From Malania oleifera (Eukaryota > Streptophyta > Magnoliopsida > Santalales > Ximeniaceae), in NCBI RefSeq assembly GCF_029873635.1, contig NC_080421.1, forward strand, positions 1,860,001 through 1,924,000: DNA of 64,000 bases. The letters are read 5' to 3'. The notes below the pieces were generated by a model. The model did not search any database and was not told the DNA's origin. It worked only from the letters and a program-made list of their open reading frames with translations. Positions 34,433 through 45,533 of this stretch are shown here, in pieces (the stretch's first letter is position 1; each line of letters opens with the position of its first letter). Position numbers and translations under genes: made by a program.

Positions 34433-34909
34433 TAGGTTGTTAGATTCTGTAAACTTTAGAATGCAGCAGAAACGATACCAGAGTATAGGAAAATAATTTA
34501 AGGTTTTGTTTTACAGTCTAGAAGTAGGACTTTCGTGGTGGTTTCTGTATTTTTCTTGGGGTGACGATTTTAGGAAAATCATAGTAAACTATTGTTGGGT
34601 TATGTTCCTAGAATGTAGGACTAGGGTTAGAAATAAGCTGAGAAGGTTAAGACAAGAGGTGAGGTTAGGCGGATAAATTATAAGGATAGGATTTCTAAGT
34701 TATGTTTGTTGTTTTTTGGGATTGTTCAAGTAGCTGGGTGTTCAGTTAGGTGGAGTTCATGTTACCACAGACAAGTTCAAGCATCGCTTGGACCTAGTTT
34801 ACGTCTCCAGGTGCTAGACGGGAGACGGTCCCAATCTACTGTCCCGAGTGAAGCAGCAGGTATGCTTTCAGTTTTCTCCTAAGTGGTGAATATTCGTCAA
34901 GGTGAAGAT
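34433..34909 (+). mobile_element. Leader of the truncated gypsy element
   Basis: No gag frame follows. After about 34750 the sequence becomes unrelated to the known leader (ggacctagtttacgtctcc...). The rest of the element is missing from the window. Confidence 0.55.
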
Positions 34910-35488
34910 TGTTGGAGATGTGGCTCATATTTGAGAGAAACGCATACACCAGGGAAAGCTTAGTGATGCAAAGAACAAGGAGGCTAGTTGCAGGATGAAA
35001 CCGTTGATGGATTGGTTGATGGTTTCAGAGACGGTTTGCTCTCAGTATCAAACTGTTGATGGTTTCAGTCTACAGCAAAAATAACTCTCAATATTAAATT
35101 GTCGACGGTTTTGTTCGGCACAAGTCATGGAATTTGAATCGGGAGATCAGTAGATTAGGGGTTTTGGAGGATTTTCCTTCAAGGATTGCTACAGGAGTGA
35201 TTTAGATAGGTTTTAAGACTTCTGTAAGCATAAAGGTTCGTTTATATACTATATTTTGTAACCCTTGATGTAAGCTTGACATTGTGAAAGTGAAAAATAG
35301 TTGCTTGCTCCCTTGGACGTAGGCAAATTGCCGAACCAAGTAAATTCTTGTGTCTTTGATTTTGTTTGCTTTCCTTATTCTCATTGTGAGTAATTGCTTG
35401 TTCCGAATGTTCATTGTTAAGTGCTTGCATCACTTGTTCCTGATTGATTCGAGTTTGCGACGTTTTTTGATGTGCATTCGCATCAACA
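34910..35488 (+). mobile_element. Copia-type LTR
   Basis: TGTTGGAGATGTGG...CATCAACA with the ccttggacgtaggcaaat + tgccgaacca block (35312-35338) and ttcttgtgtctttgatttt that are usual in the R/U5 part of plant copia LTRs. It has a CCGTCGACGG-type array (34988-35117). Flanking five bases (aagat and tctat) do not match, so it may be the 5' LTR of a rearranged element rather than a clean solo LTR. Confidence 0.65.
34988..35117 (+). promoter_or_regulatory. CCGTCGACGG-type palindrome array in a copia LTR
   Basis: accgttgatgga, ggttgatggtttc, actgttgatggtttc and ttgtcgacggtttt, four diverged copies in 130 bp, plus ctctcagtatcaaac. Confidence 0.6.
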
Positions 35489-37585
35489 TCTATGACTCTC
35501 AAACCTGAAAATTACATGTGACCTTGGATGCTTCTTTTCATGAATTAGAGCCTTATTATTTAGGGGGAGCCTCTAAGCATTCTCTTCAGGGGGAGAGCTC
35601 TAGTGAAGAGGATGTATTACAAGAAGGTGGCAAAGGAGTTGAGCTTATAGAGTTAGAAGAAGTGAATGAACGTTTTGGGAAAAGTGTTCAACGAAGTTGT
35701 GATAGTATGCCTGAAATTGAGAATGAGTTGTTAGTTCCTCCCGAAAATGAATCAGGTGCTACCGACATATCAAAATCACCGATGTCCTTAGAATTGCCCA
35801 CATCTACACCATTAATTAAAGAATCAACCCAAAATGTTCTTCCTCGGGTAATCTTGAATCCCATATCTGATGATTCCTATGAAACACATGTTCCTACATA
35901 AAATATAGCTTTTAAAATATCCACAAATATCAAATAAGGGAGTCCCAAAGAAACAATATGAACCTGATCCTAAAGCTAAGATAAAATACCCAATTAGCAA
36001 CTCTATGTCCTCCTACAGATTGTTTAAATCGTATGCACTCACCATTAATTAAATATCCAATGTATCTATTCCTAGTAGTTTGTAGGATGCATTGAAAAAT
36101 TCAAAATGGACAAAGGAGATAAATGAAGAAATGGAGGCTTTGCAGCTTTGCAAAAGAATGCCACCTAGGAACTTGCTCCATTACCTGAAGGAAAGAAGAT
36201 GATTGGATGTAGATAGGTGTTTACGGTGAAACTCAAAGCCGATGGCAGTATTGATAGATATAAAGCAAGGTTAGTTGCAAAGGGGTATACGCAAAGGTAT
36301 AGCATGGATTATCAAGAGACTTTTGCACTGACAACCAAGATCAATACAATTCACATTCTCATATCTATAGCAACACATCGGAATTGGCCTCTGCAACAAT
36401 TTGATGTTACAAAATGCTTTCCTCAATGGAGATTTAAAGGAAGAGGTCAACATGGAGTTGCCACCTAGAGTTAAACGTAGCTCTTCATGTAGAAGTGAAG
36501 TTTGTAAATTGAAAAAGTCATTCTATGAGCTAAAGCAGTCACATAGAGCTTGGTTTGGGAGGTTCTCTTCTACAATGAAAACATTTGTTTATAAGCAAAG
36601 TAATTCGGACCATAGTTTGTTTATTTAAAAAAAATAAAATAAAAAGGGAAGGTAATAGCTTTAATCGTGTATGTCGATGATATGGTCTTAAAAAGAGATC
36701 ACCCATGTGAAATGAAAGCTTTATAGGAGTATTTGGCTGCTAAATTTGAAATGAAGGATCTAAGGCAACAAAAATATTTCTTGGGGATTGAGGTAGCATA
36801 ATCAAAATAGGGGATTTTCTTTTCGCAGTGGAAATATGTGCTAGATCTTTCAATAGAAGCTAGAATGCTTGCTTGCAAACTAGTAGAAAACGCACATAGA
36901 CAAGGGTTGTTATCAACTGTTGGTTGGGGGATTAATCTATTTGTCACACACAAGGTTGGATATAGCTTATGTTGTGCACATCGTAAGCCAGTTCATGCAT
37001 GCACCAAGTGAAGAGCATATTAATACGACATATTGAATCTTAAGATACTTGAATAGTGTTTCGGGAAAAGGTTTGTTGTTCTCAAAAAATGAAGTCTATA
37101 ACATTGAAGGATACGCGGATTCTGATTGGGCAAGTGATCAAAAATCCAGAAGGTCGACGTCTTTTTATTTTACTTTCATGGAAGGTAGTCTTATCACTTA
37201 GAGAAGCAAGAAGCATAAGGTCGTGGCAAGATCAAGTGCAGAAGTTGAATTTCCAGGTATGGCTTATGGTATATGCAAATTGTTGTGGATTCGGAGTGTT
37301 CTAAAAGATTTGGGGATTGAATATGCAAAACCTATCAATCTTCATTGTGATAATAAGGCAACCATTGAGTACAAAATACTGTACAACATGATCGCACCAA
37401 ACATGTTGAAATTGATCGTCATTTCATCAAGGAGAACTTCGATCAAAAGATTATGCAATTTCCATTTGTTTAGTCCGGAAGCCAGTTAGCTGATATGCTC
37501 ACGAAAGCAATTTTAGGCAAGGTGTTCCATGGTATGATTGACATGTTGGGCATGATAGATATCTATGCTCCAACTTGAGGGGGAG
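35489..37585 (+). pseudogene. Ty1/copia pol relic (RT-RNase H), heavily broken
   Basis: It opens in the linker after integrase (LDASFHELEPYYLGGASKHSL, 35521-35583). The RT follows at about 36215-36690 (FTVKLKADGSIDRYKARLVAKGYTQ; the LPLQQFDV-type segment; frame slip near 36415; LPP...VCKLKKSFYELKQSHRAWFGRF; VYVDDMVL at 36670). RNase H comes at about 37105-37500 (HFIKENFDQK..., LADMLTKAILGKVFHGMIDMLGMIDIY). Gag, protease and most of integrase are missing, and stops and frameshifts are frequent. The end has a PPT (ttgagggggag, 37574-37585). Confidence 0.82.
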
Positions 37586-37816
37586 TGTGAGCATAAGTTG
37601 TACGTGTGGGGTAATTATTATATTGATTTTGAAATCAATCCTAGGAATCTATTTAGTTGACCAATCTTGTGTATTAAATATAGGAATATTTAGTTTTGCT
37701 TAAAATAGGATCGTTTCTTACTTTATAGGATGTAATTGTATCTATATATTGCCTCCAATTTGAAATATATATATATATGCAAGAGAAGAATTATACATAG
37801 ACACCACTATTTAACA
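37586..37816 (+). repeat. 3' LTR of the copia relic
   Basis: Starts TGTGAGCATAAG right after the PPT and plausibly ends ...TTTAACA at 37816 (about 231 bp). The right end is uncertain. No 5' partner is visible. Confidence 0.55.
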
Positions 37817-37840
37817 AGTACCCCAAACAAATGGCATGCC

Positions 37841-37925
37841 ATGAGGAAGAAGCAAACACTAGTGAATTTGAGAAGCTGGATACTGCATTGCATACTCCCA
37901 TTAGTGATCACAAGAAAACCATGTT
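37841..37925 (+). pseudogene. DUF241 gene fragment
   Basis: About 85 bp read EEANTSEFEKLDTALHTPISDHKKT, matching the EAVDIGEFENVDATLYPIICQKKSKS region of the 11301-12206 gene and, somewhat better, the EFEKVDATLYPIIS form of the tandem pseudogene. It lies directly after the copia 3' LTR. The remainder of the gene is not seen on either side. It may be host sequence from a wider DUF241 cluster split by insertions, or a captured fragment. Confidence 0.75.
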
Positions 37926-38188
37926 ACGAAAGAGTTAAATTTAATCAACCCTATGACTTTGTTTTAGAATTAATCCACCCCTAATTGAAGTACATAATAG
38001 TCGAGGCACGATGACTAGACTTCTTAATGACAACAATTATTATTATCATTTTTAAATGAAGATGCTAATTAAACTTTATCAACATCACAAGTAGGACAAC
38101 ATTTGTATTTCCAAGCTGCGGAGATTCCAATTGCTTAAGGCACATGATGCCACCAAAACTAAATAACTAATTTAGCGAATAATGATAG
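37926..38188. other. Intergenic between DUF241 fragment and gypsy element
   Basis: No coding or repeat signal recognised; ends with gatag before the LTR start. Confidence 0.4.
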
Positions 38189-38212
38189 TGTAACGACCTG
38201 CTCCTTTTTCAC

Positions 38213-38245
<33 letters not shown>

Positions 38246-39204
38246 TAAATTATCATCACATCATACATTCCAACTCAGCAGGTCACAATCCACCTGGGCC
38301 CGTGGGCACCAGGGATATATCAAAGCACAAAGCAGAAGCCTTTGCAGTAGAAAATATACAAACATGTATATCTCAATACCATATACCACAATATACCAGA
38401 GTTACTACAATCACTGTATTTTCATATATATACATCCCAAAAATAAAACCTAGGGACATTTCCCACAAAATCTAACTGTCCCTACAAAACTTATCCTTCA
38501 AAAAGGGTAGATAGACCGTACTATATCAGCGGGGCTTTTCCCGCTCTCCTATCTGGGGCTCCTGAAAAGTTAATAAGATTTAGGGGTGAGACACCTCTCA
38601 GTAAGGGAAATAAACTAATACCAGTGTGTGGCAACATGAGTATTATGTGTTCTACATATACCATACATAACATATTCAATACTGTTTATCAAATATGGGA
38701 AAACATACATATATATCAACACATAGCAGAATATACTGCATTTTCATAAACATATCTCATCTCATACACTAATAATAACATAAAACAATCCATGTAGGTT
38801 AGCTGGCGGTTGTCATGTATTACCCCCACATGACTAGGTTATGTGGCCCGAAGGCGGGACCTGACAATGGTTGGCCGACCACTGCCAAGTCAAACAGTAG
38901 TCTGTAGGTCCGATGGGTCTACCCAGACTGGTCCGTACACCAGGGGCGATAACAGCACACTTCTTGAAAATAACCACATCGACCATCCAATCTCACACCA
39001 CTCCGTACAGCGGCGTTAACACAAATATCATGCTCACGAGGACCATGGACACATAGCAACAGTACCGTGCAAGTGCTAGCCTAGACCAAGCCAATCAGGT
39101 TCTGATATCATATACATATACTAAAATCGTGATACATGGATAACTCATATTATTAATTATCAAATCATTCATATCATTTTTCACATATACATATATCATG
39201 AAAA

Positions 39205-39435
39205 TCATCGGCTCGTACACCGGTATTTCACATTTTATCATAACTCGGCCCGTACGCCAGCAAATCACATAACACAGCCCGTATGCTGGCAAATTACATA
39301 GCTCGGCCCGTACGCCGGCAAATCACGTAGCACAGCCCGTACGCTAGCAAATCTCATCCACATAACACGGCCCGTACGCCGGCAAATCACATATATATAT
39401 ATATATATTTAAATATCTCGGCCTGTACGCCGGTT
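39205..39435 (-). repeat. Minisatellite (cggcccgtacgccggcaaatca)
   Basis: About eight tandem units of 22-35 bp, equivalent to 32345-32590. Confidence 0.85.
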
Positions 39436-40193
39436 TTCCATCATAGAAATCCATATCGTCCCTATTCCCAGAAAACAGTATTTCACAACATTTTTATACT
39501 CATGCCACACTAAACAAATTTTCTACGTATTCAACATATCATCATTTAAATAGTATTTTTCAAATATAAATCATATATATAAATATATTTATTTTTTTCC
39601 TGAAACCATATGTTACATATATATACATGCATTTTCTCAAAACAAAACTAGCTTAGTTTATCCCCTTACCTGATTCCTGAAAAGCCCCAAAGAAAATCTT
39701 TCCCGTACCCACAAGGTTCTCAACTCAATACCCTAAAAATGAAAACTCGCAGAATTAAAGTTTAGTATTTTCGTATGTACAATATTTTCTATAACTACCA
39801 CTAAGTCAAATTCAACTTAAAAAGTCTTACCTCAACTTAGGGATGATTCCCAACGTTCCTAATCAACACCCTGGACCTGAAAATTTTCAGTATTAAAGTT
39901 CAGTATTTTTATGCGTATATCACTTTCTTCAACTGTCAAAAATCCAAATATTGAATATAAAGTCTTACCTTGGATTTGGGATGAAATCTAACTTCGTTTC
40001 CCTAACGATCCGCTCCGGCAGACTTGTAGAGAATTTCGCCAGGAGCGTCGTGGTGGCTTCGGTTTGTCGATCCAGCGTAAAACTAGCCCGGAATGGAAGA
40101 GAGAGAGAGTCGTAGGAGAAAGAGAGAGAGAGAGAGAGAGAGAGTCCACTCACGCACACTAAAAATCCAATTCAATTTAGATTTTGACTTTCA

Positions 40194-40274
40194 AAGCTTC
40201 TTGAAGAAGCTTGTGTTATTTTTTATATATATGATAGTAAACATTAATTAAAGTAAAGCTTCTTGAAGAAGCTT
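40194..40274 (-). promoter_or_regulatory. Pair of 19 bp near-palindromes AAGCTTCTTGAAGAAGCTT
   Basis: Identical 19-mers at 40194-40212 and 40256-40274, each symmetrical around the central G. They flank an AT stretch (tttttatatatatg, 40220-40233) in the U3 region of the LTR, the place where related LTRs have the GTCGAC palindromes. Confidence 0.7.
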
Positions 40275-40278
40275 TCAC

Positions 40279-40320
<42 letters not shown>

Positions 40321-40428
40321 CCTTATCATACTATTCATTTTACTTGTTAATTTAATTAATTTATTTTATTTTATTATTTTATTTTATTATTTTAAAAAAA
40401 AAATTTATTTTTTTTCCCGGTTACTATA

Positions 40429-40443
40429 TTCCTCCCCCCTTAA
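40429..40443 (-). other. Polypurine tract
   Basis: On the minus strand this is TTTTAAGGGGGGAGGAA, preceded by cgaggacgaaattc; it abuts the LTR start. Confidence 0.8.
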
Positions 40444-40689
40444 AAGAATTTCGTCCTCGAAATTTACTATTTCCGTAACTCGCCATCCTTTAATCAGGAA
40501 AAAGGGTCTACTCATTTTATTACCTACCCTTACTTATGGTGGAGGAATACTATGGTTACATTTCGAGTCTTGGAAGATTACATATACAAAAGAAAACCAT
40601 TCTCCCAAAACTAAAGTACTACACTATTCAACCATTACATGTACCTGCAACAGAAAACTACTTAACTATTTACATTTGTTCACTCAAAC

Positions 40690-41250
40690 TTCTTGAAATA
40701 AATGCGGATACCTCTGCTTCATCTGCTCCTCGGACTCTCAAGAAGCCTCTTCTACTGCATGATTCCTCCACAAGACTTTTACTTGAGGAATCGTCCTATT
40801 ACGTAGCTCTTGCACTTTCCTATCCAGAATCTGTACTGGTACCTCCTCATATCCTAGTGAATCACTAAGCTCCAACTCATCATAATTGATGACATGAGAA
40901 GGGTCTGGGACGTATTTCCTCAACATAGCAACATGAAATACGTTGTGAATCCTGGACAATACAGGTGGCAAAGCTAGCCTGAAGGCTACCGGTCCCACTT
41001 TATCTAGAATCTCAAATGGACCGATAAACTTAGGACTAAGTTTACCCTTCCTCCCAAATCGCATAACCCCTTTCATCGGAGCTATCTTCAAAAATACGTG
41101 ATCACCAATGTCAAACTCTAAATTCCTGCGGCGATGGTCGGCATAACTCTTCTGTTGACTCTGAGCTACACTGATCCTGTCCCTGACAAGACGAACTTTA
41201 TCACACGCCTGCTGAACCAACTCTGGCCCCATTACTCGCCGCTCACCCAC
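40690..41250 (-). pseudogene. Integrase C-terminus plus chromodomain
   Basis: A frame of 170 residues from 41250 to 40738: VRLVRDRISVAQSQQKSYADHRRRNLEFDIGDHVFLKI, then KLSPKFIGPFEILDKVGPVAFRLALPP (integrase C-terminal GPY/F region) and RNRTIPQVKVLWRNHAVEEAS (chromodomain core). The stop at 40738-40740 replaces the usual Trp; the frame would continue ...EEQMKQRYPHLF to about 40690. The chromodomain is thought to direct insertion to heterochromatin. A further stop separates it from the upstream integrase frame. Confidence 0.86.
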
Positions 41251-41256
41251 TTCATC

Positions 41257-41661
41257 TCAAAACAAAGGAGAACGGCATCTCTTACCGTACAGAGCCTCAA
41301 ATGGTGTCATGCCAATGCTAGACTGATAACTATTATTATACGCAAATTCTACTAATGGCATGAACTGGGTCCAACTATCCCCAAAGTCTAGTACACATAC
41401 TCTGAGCATGTCCTCTAATATCTGTATCGTCCTTTCAGTTTGCCCGTCTGACTGAGGATGGAATGTCATACTAAACGATAACTGAGACCCCAGAGCCTCC
41501 TGCAGACTCCTCCAAAATCGTGATGTGAATCTTGGGTCTCGATCCGACACAATAGATACAGGCACCCCATGAGAACGTACTATCTCCTGAATGTAAATCT
41601 CCGCTAAACGGCTGAGGGAGTAGCTGATCTTGATGGGAATAAAGTGGGGAGTCTTCGTCAA
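41257..41661 (-). pseudogene. Integrase catalytic core, C-terminal part
   Basis: The 134-residue frame has the catalytic Asp in VSDRDPRFTSRFW and the Glu in HPQSDGQTERTIQ, then LVEFAYNNSYQSSIGMTPFEALYGKRCRSPLF followed by a stop where relatives have Trp. It is separated from the preceding frame (41658-42068) by a one-base shift around 41655. Confidence 0.86.
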
Positions 41662-42068
41662 TCGATCAACAACCAGATGGCATTATGACCATGTAACGTC
41701 GTCGGCAGTCCTGACACGAAGTCCATCGATATGTGATCCCACTTCCACTCCGGGATGAATAACTGCTGCAACTGCCCTGCCGGTCTCTGGTGCTCAGCCT
41801 TTACCTGCTGGCACGTCAAATACTGCGCTACATACTCGGTAATCTCTCTCTTCATACCACTCCACCAGTATGACTCTCGCAGATCTCTGTACATCTTCGT
41901 ACTACCGGGATGAACTGTATACAAAGATCTGTGAGCCTCCTTTAGAATAGTCTTCCTGATCTTAGTATCGGCAGAAACACATAATCTGGAACGGAACCGC
42001 AAAGCTCCGTCATCTGCGATACTGAACTCCTCCCCCTGCCCATTCTGTACTCTGTCTATCACCTTCAC
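41658..42068 (-). pseudogene. Integrase zinc finger and start of core
   Basis: A frame of 136 residues with EAHRSLYTVHPGSTKMYRDL (His pair), then ...YLTCQQVK, in which one of the two expected Cys residues is Tyr, and WDHISMDFVSGLP holding the first catalytic Asp. The loss of the Cys and the terminal frameshift argue against function. Confidence 0.85.
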
Positions 42069-42119
42069 TAGCTCTGTATCTTCCTTCTGGGCAGCTTTAA
42101 TTCTCTCTTGCAGGGTAGG

Positions 42120-43418
42120 CTATACCACTAGGGTGGCAATACATACTGGCAGATCACTCTCCACCAACTCTATGCCGAGTCTCTCCAGATCCATTATGAT
42201 CGGATGCTGGATCCCCATAGCTGCCAACACAGGCTCCTTGGATTTCCTGCTCAACGCATCAGCTACCACGTTTGCTTTCCCTGGGTGATAACTGATGGTA
42301 CAATCAAAATCCTTAATCAGCTCCAACCACCTTCTCTGCCTCATATTCAGTTCTTTCTGCGTAAAGAAATACTTCAAACTTTTATGGTCGGAAAAGATCT
42401 CACACTGCTCACCGTACAGGTAATGCCTCCAAATCTTCAGTGCGTGTACCACTGCAGCCAACTCAAGATCATGGGTAGGGTAGTTCTTCTCATATTCTTT
42501 CAATTGCCTAGATGCATACGCCACTACCCTGCCATGCTGCATTAATACACAGCCAAGTCCCTTCAAGGACGCAACACTGTAAATGGTATACCCTTCACCC
42601 CCACATGGGATGATCAATACTGGTGCTGTGACTAGTCTCTGCTTCAGCTCCTGAAAACTCTGCTCACAACTATCGTCCCACTGAAATCTAACATTCTTCC
42701 TCGTCAGTCGTGTCAAGGGCCCTGACAAAGTCGAGAATCCCTCAATAAAACGACGGTAATAGCCTGCTAGCCCCAAGAAACTCTTGATCTCGTGGACATT
42801 TTTCGGTTTAGCCCAATTCACTACAGCCTCAATCTTGCTAGGATCCACAGAAAAACCGTCTCCAGATACAACATGCCCCAAGAACACGACCTTCTCCAAC
42901 CAAAATTCACATTTATTGAACTTGGCGTACAACTTCTTTTCCCGAAGTGTTTGCAAAACCTGCCTCAAGTGCGTCTCATGCTCCTCATAGTTCCTAGAAT
43001 AGACCAGTACATCATCAATAAAAACAACAACAAACTGGTCTAGGTATTGGTGGAAAACTCTATTCATCAAATCTATAAATACCGCAAGAGCATTCGTCAA
43101 ACCAAACGGCATCACTAGAAACTCGTAATGCCCATACCTAGTCCTAAAGGCCGTCTTTGAGACGTCTTCTGCTTTCACCTTTACCTGATGGTAGCCAGAT
43201 CTGAGGTCAATCTTCGAATACACCCGTGTACCCTGGAGCTGGTCAAACAAATCATCGATACGGGGTAGAGGATACCTATTCTTGATTGTCACTTTATTTA
43301 TCTCCCTATAGTCTATACACATCCTCATAGTCCCGTCTTTCTTTTTCACAAATAAAACTGGAGCTCCCCACGGAGATACACTGGGCCGTATGAAGCCCTT
43401 ATCTAGCAGATCTTGCAA
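42120..43418 (-). pseudogene. Reverse transcriptase and RNase H (long open frame)
   Basis: This is the longest open piece (432 residues): [26 protein letters not shown] (RT start), [38 protein letters not shown] with the FIDD catalytic motif at 43011-43022, [10 protein letters not shown], then RNase H ([53 protein letters not shown]). A stop at about 43427 (TAG for the usual Leu/Trp codon) separates it from protease, so the parent polyprotein is broken, but this frame itself looks sound. Confidence 0.9.
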
Positions 43419-43429
43419 CTGATTCTTCT

Positions 43430-44090
43430 ATTCTACTAACTCCACTGGCGTCATTCGATAAGGTACTTTAGAAATTGGCGCTGTACCGGGAGGTAGATCA
43501 ATAGAGAAATCCACCTCACGGGTGGTGGCAAGCTTGGTAACTCATCTGGAAAAACATCCACAAACTCTTTCACTACAAGCATGCTAGCAAGTTTCGACTC
43601 AATCTCTGACATTTTTTCACAACCGCCACAAACCCCTGACAACCACTCAGCAGTAGTCTCCCGGCCTGAATAGCTGAAACTAGCTAAGGCGGGGATTGTA
43701 CATGCGACCCTACAAACTTGAATTCTGCTTCCCCCGAGGGTCTAAATATCACCTATCGTGCACGACAATCTATGCTGGCAAAATTAGCTGCTAGCCAATC
43801 CATGCCAAATATAACGTCAAACTCATGCATGTCTAACACTATCAAATCAACAGACAATGTTTTCCCCTAAATCTCTACTGGGCAGTCGCGGAGTACCCTA
43901 CCACACCTCACTACCGATCTAGTCGGTGTAGATACCAACAGTTCAACATCTAATGATTGTGTTTCAGCCTCACATAATTTAATACACCCCAAGGACACAA
44001 ACGAGTGTGTAGCTCCTGAATCAAATAATGCAATAACTTTAAAAAAAAAGCATAATGACCATACTTGTCACCACGTCACCTAATGCCTCA
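43430..44090 (-). pseudogene. Aspartic protease region
   Basis: In reverse the frame reads LTPGEAEALGDVVT..., then ALFDSGATHSFVSL (D-S-G active site, about 43985-44030) after a slip at an A-run (44041-44049). Downstream come FDVIFGMDWLAANFASIDC and a linker [21 protein letters not shown] with a further shift near 43520. The active site is intact. Confidence 0.8.
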
Positions 44091-44093
44091 GCC

Positions 44094-45299
44094 TCACCCG
44101 GCGTCAGAGTAAACACCCTGGCTGGAGCCGTATTCCTCTGCTGCCCCCCCCCCCCGTGGTGCCTGATAACCTCCCTGGTATGGTCTAGGAGCTGGAGCTG
44201 CATCTGGTGGAGTAGGGCAGTCTCGTACCATGTGCCCCGATCTACTGCAGCGATAGCACACCGGAGCTGCATCTGGTGGGGTAGAACAATCTTGTACTAT
44301 ATGTCCCGATCTACTGCAGCGGAAGCACACTACACCACTAGCTCGACACTCTCCCCAGTGCCTCCTACCACAAGTCTGACAAACTGGAGGACCCTGCCCT
44401 GTCTGCACCTAGCGTCCTCCCGTCTCCTGTCTCTGCCCTCTACCATGATTACCTCTCCTCCACTGACCCAGCCTGTGACCCTACTGGTAGCTTGTAGATG
44501 CAGATCTCTTCCTCTGTCCCGGCTCATCCGCATCAAGACGCTCACCAATCTCTGCCAAGGCCGCCCTGTCGACCAACTCAGCGAAGTCCTGGATCCGCAG
44601 CACCACCACCTGCCTAAATATACTCCGCCTCAAGCCTCTCTCAAACTACCTCGCCTTCTTCACCTCATCAGGAACAATGTATGGGGCGAATCGAGAGAGC
44701 TCGATAAAACGTGCTGCATACTACTGGACGGATAGCTGTCCCTACTTCAGACTCAGGAACTCTTCTACCTTAGTCTCCCTTACAGTAGCTGGAAAATATT
44801 TGTCAAAGAACAGATCTTTAAACCGGTACCATGTCATAGTTATTGGAGTCACCCTCTACTGCTCTAATAGTCTCACCACAGTCCACCACCTCTCAGCCTC
44901 TCCTGTCAATTTATAGGTGGCAAAGAGGACCCTCTGTTCCTCAGTACATTGCAGCACAGCCAAGATTTTCTCAATCTCCTGCATCCAGTTCTCAGCGGCT
45001 ACAGGATCAACTCCACTTGAGAACGCCAGAGGATTCATCTTTGTAAATTTCTCTATAGTGCACCCATGGCCTGTAGATGGACCACTCTGCTCCCTCAAGC
45101 TCCTAGCAATCTCAGCCATAACCTGCTGAGCCACGCTACGTAATACCACATCAAAGTCGGTCCTAGCTGCACCTATTGGTTCTGCTCCATCACTGCCACT
45201 CGCATGGGCACTATTTCCTTCTATATCCATCTTGGAAAATTGCAGTTGCAATTCAATAATCCTATCCTCATAATTTACCCACCTATCCTCACCACTCAT
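44094..45299 (-). pseudogene. gag with two CCHC zinc knuckles
   Basis: Start ATG at 45299 (MSGEDRWVNYEDRIIELQLQFSKMD). Capsid-like segments: KFTKMNPLAFSSGVDPVAAENWMQEIEKILAVLQCTEEQRVLFATYKLTGEAERWW (about 45190-44875), RFEDLFF/FIELSRFAP. Then comes a double knuckle CFRCSRSGHIVQDC and CYRCSRSGHMVRDC (about 44320-44205) in one frame, separated by a duplicated STPPDAAPV linker. Stops at about 44855, 44770 and 44405, and a 12-G run (44144-44155) where the frame slips, break it. Confidence 0.85.
44206..44335 (-). repeat. Tandem duplication giving a second zinc knuckle
   Basis: About 63 bp, gctgcatctggtgg...cagcg, is present twice in a row with about six differences (44200-44262 and 44263-44325). 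Each unit encodes one CCHC knuckle plus linker. Confidence 0.82.
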
Positions 45300-45517
45300 C
45301 TCAACATTTCTAACTCATTGTTAATCCCCAGTCCTACATTCTAGGAACACAACCTGACAATAGCTTACTATGGTTTTCCTGAAATCGTCACCCCAGGAAA
45401 AACACAAAAATTACCACGGAAGTCCTGCCTCTAGACTGTAGAACAAAACCTCAAATCATTTCCTAAACTCTGGTATTGTTCCTGTTGCACTCTAAAGTCT
45501 ACTGAACCTAGCAACCT

Positions 45518-45533
45518 AGGCTCTGATACCAAC
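45518..45533 (-). other. Primer-binding site
   Basis: On the minus strand GTTGGTATCAGAGCC, adjacent to the 5' LTR end. Confidence 0.85.

Larger units (their letters stand above)
38189..40428 (-). repeat. 3' LTR (left copy, 2240 bp)
   Basis: TGTAACGACCTGCTCC...CCGGTTACTATA (the last bases from TACA). It shows the block tttaggggtgagacacctct + cagtaag (38581-38606), a minisatellite (39205-39435), GA-rich tract (40096-40145) and two copies of a 19 bp near-palindrome (40194, 40256) in the U3 area instead of the GTCGAC array. Confidence 0.85.
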
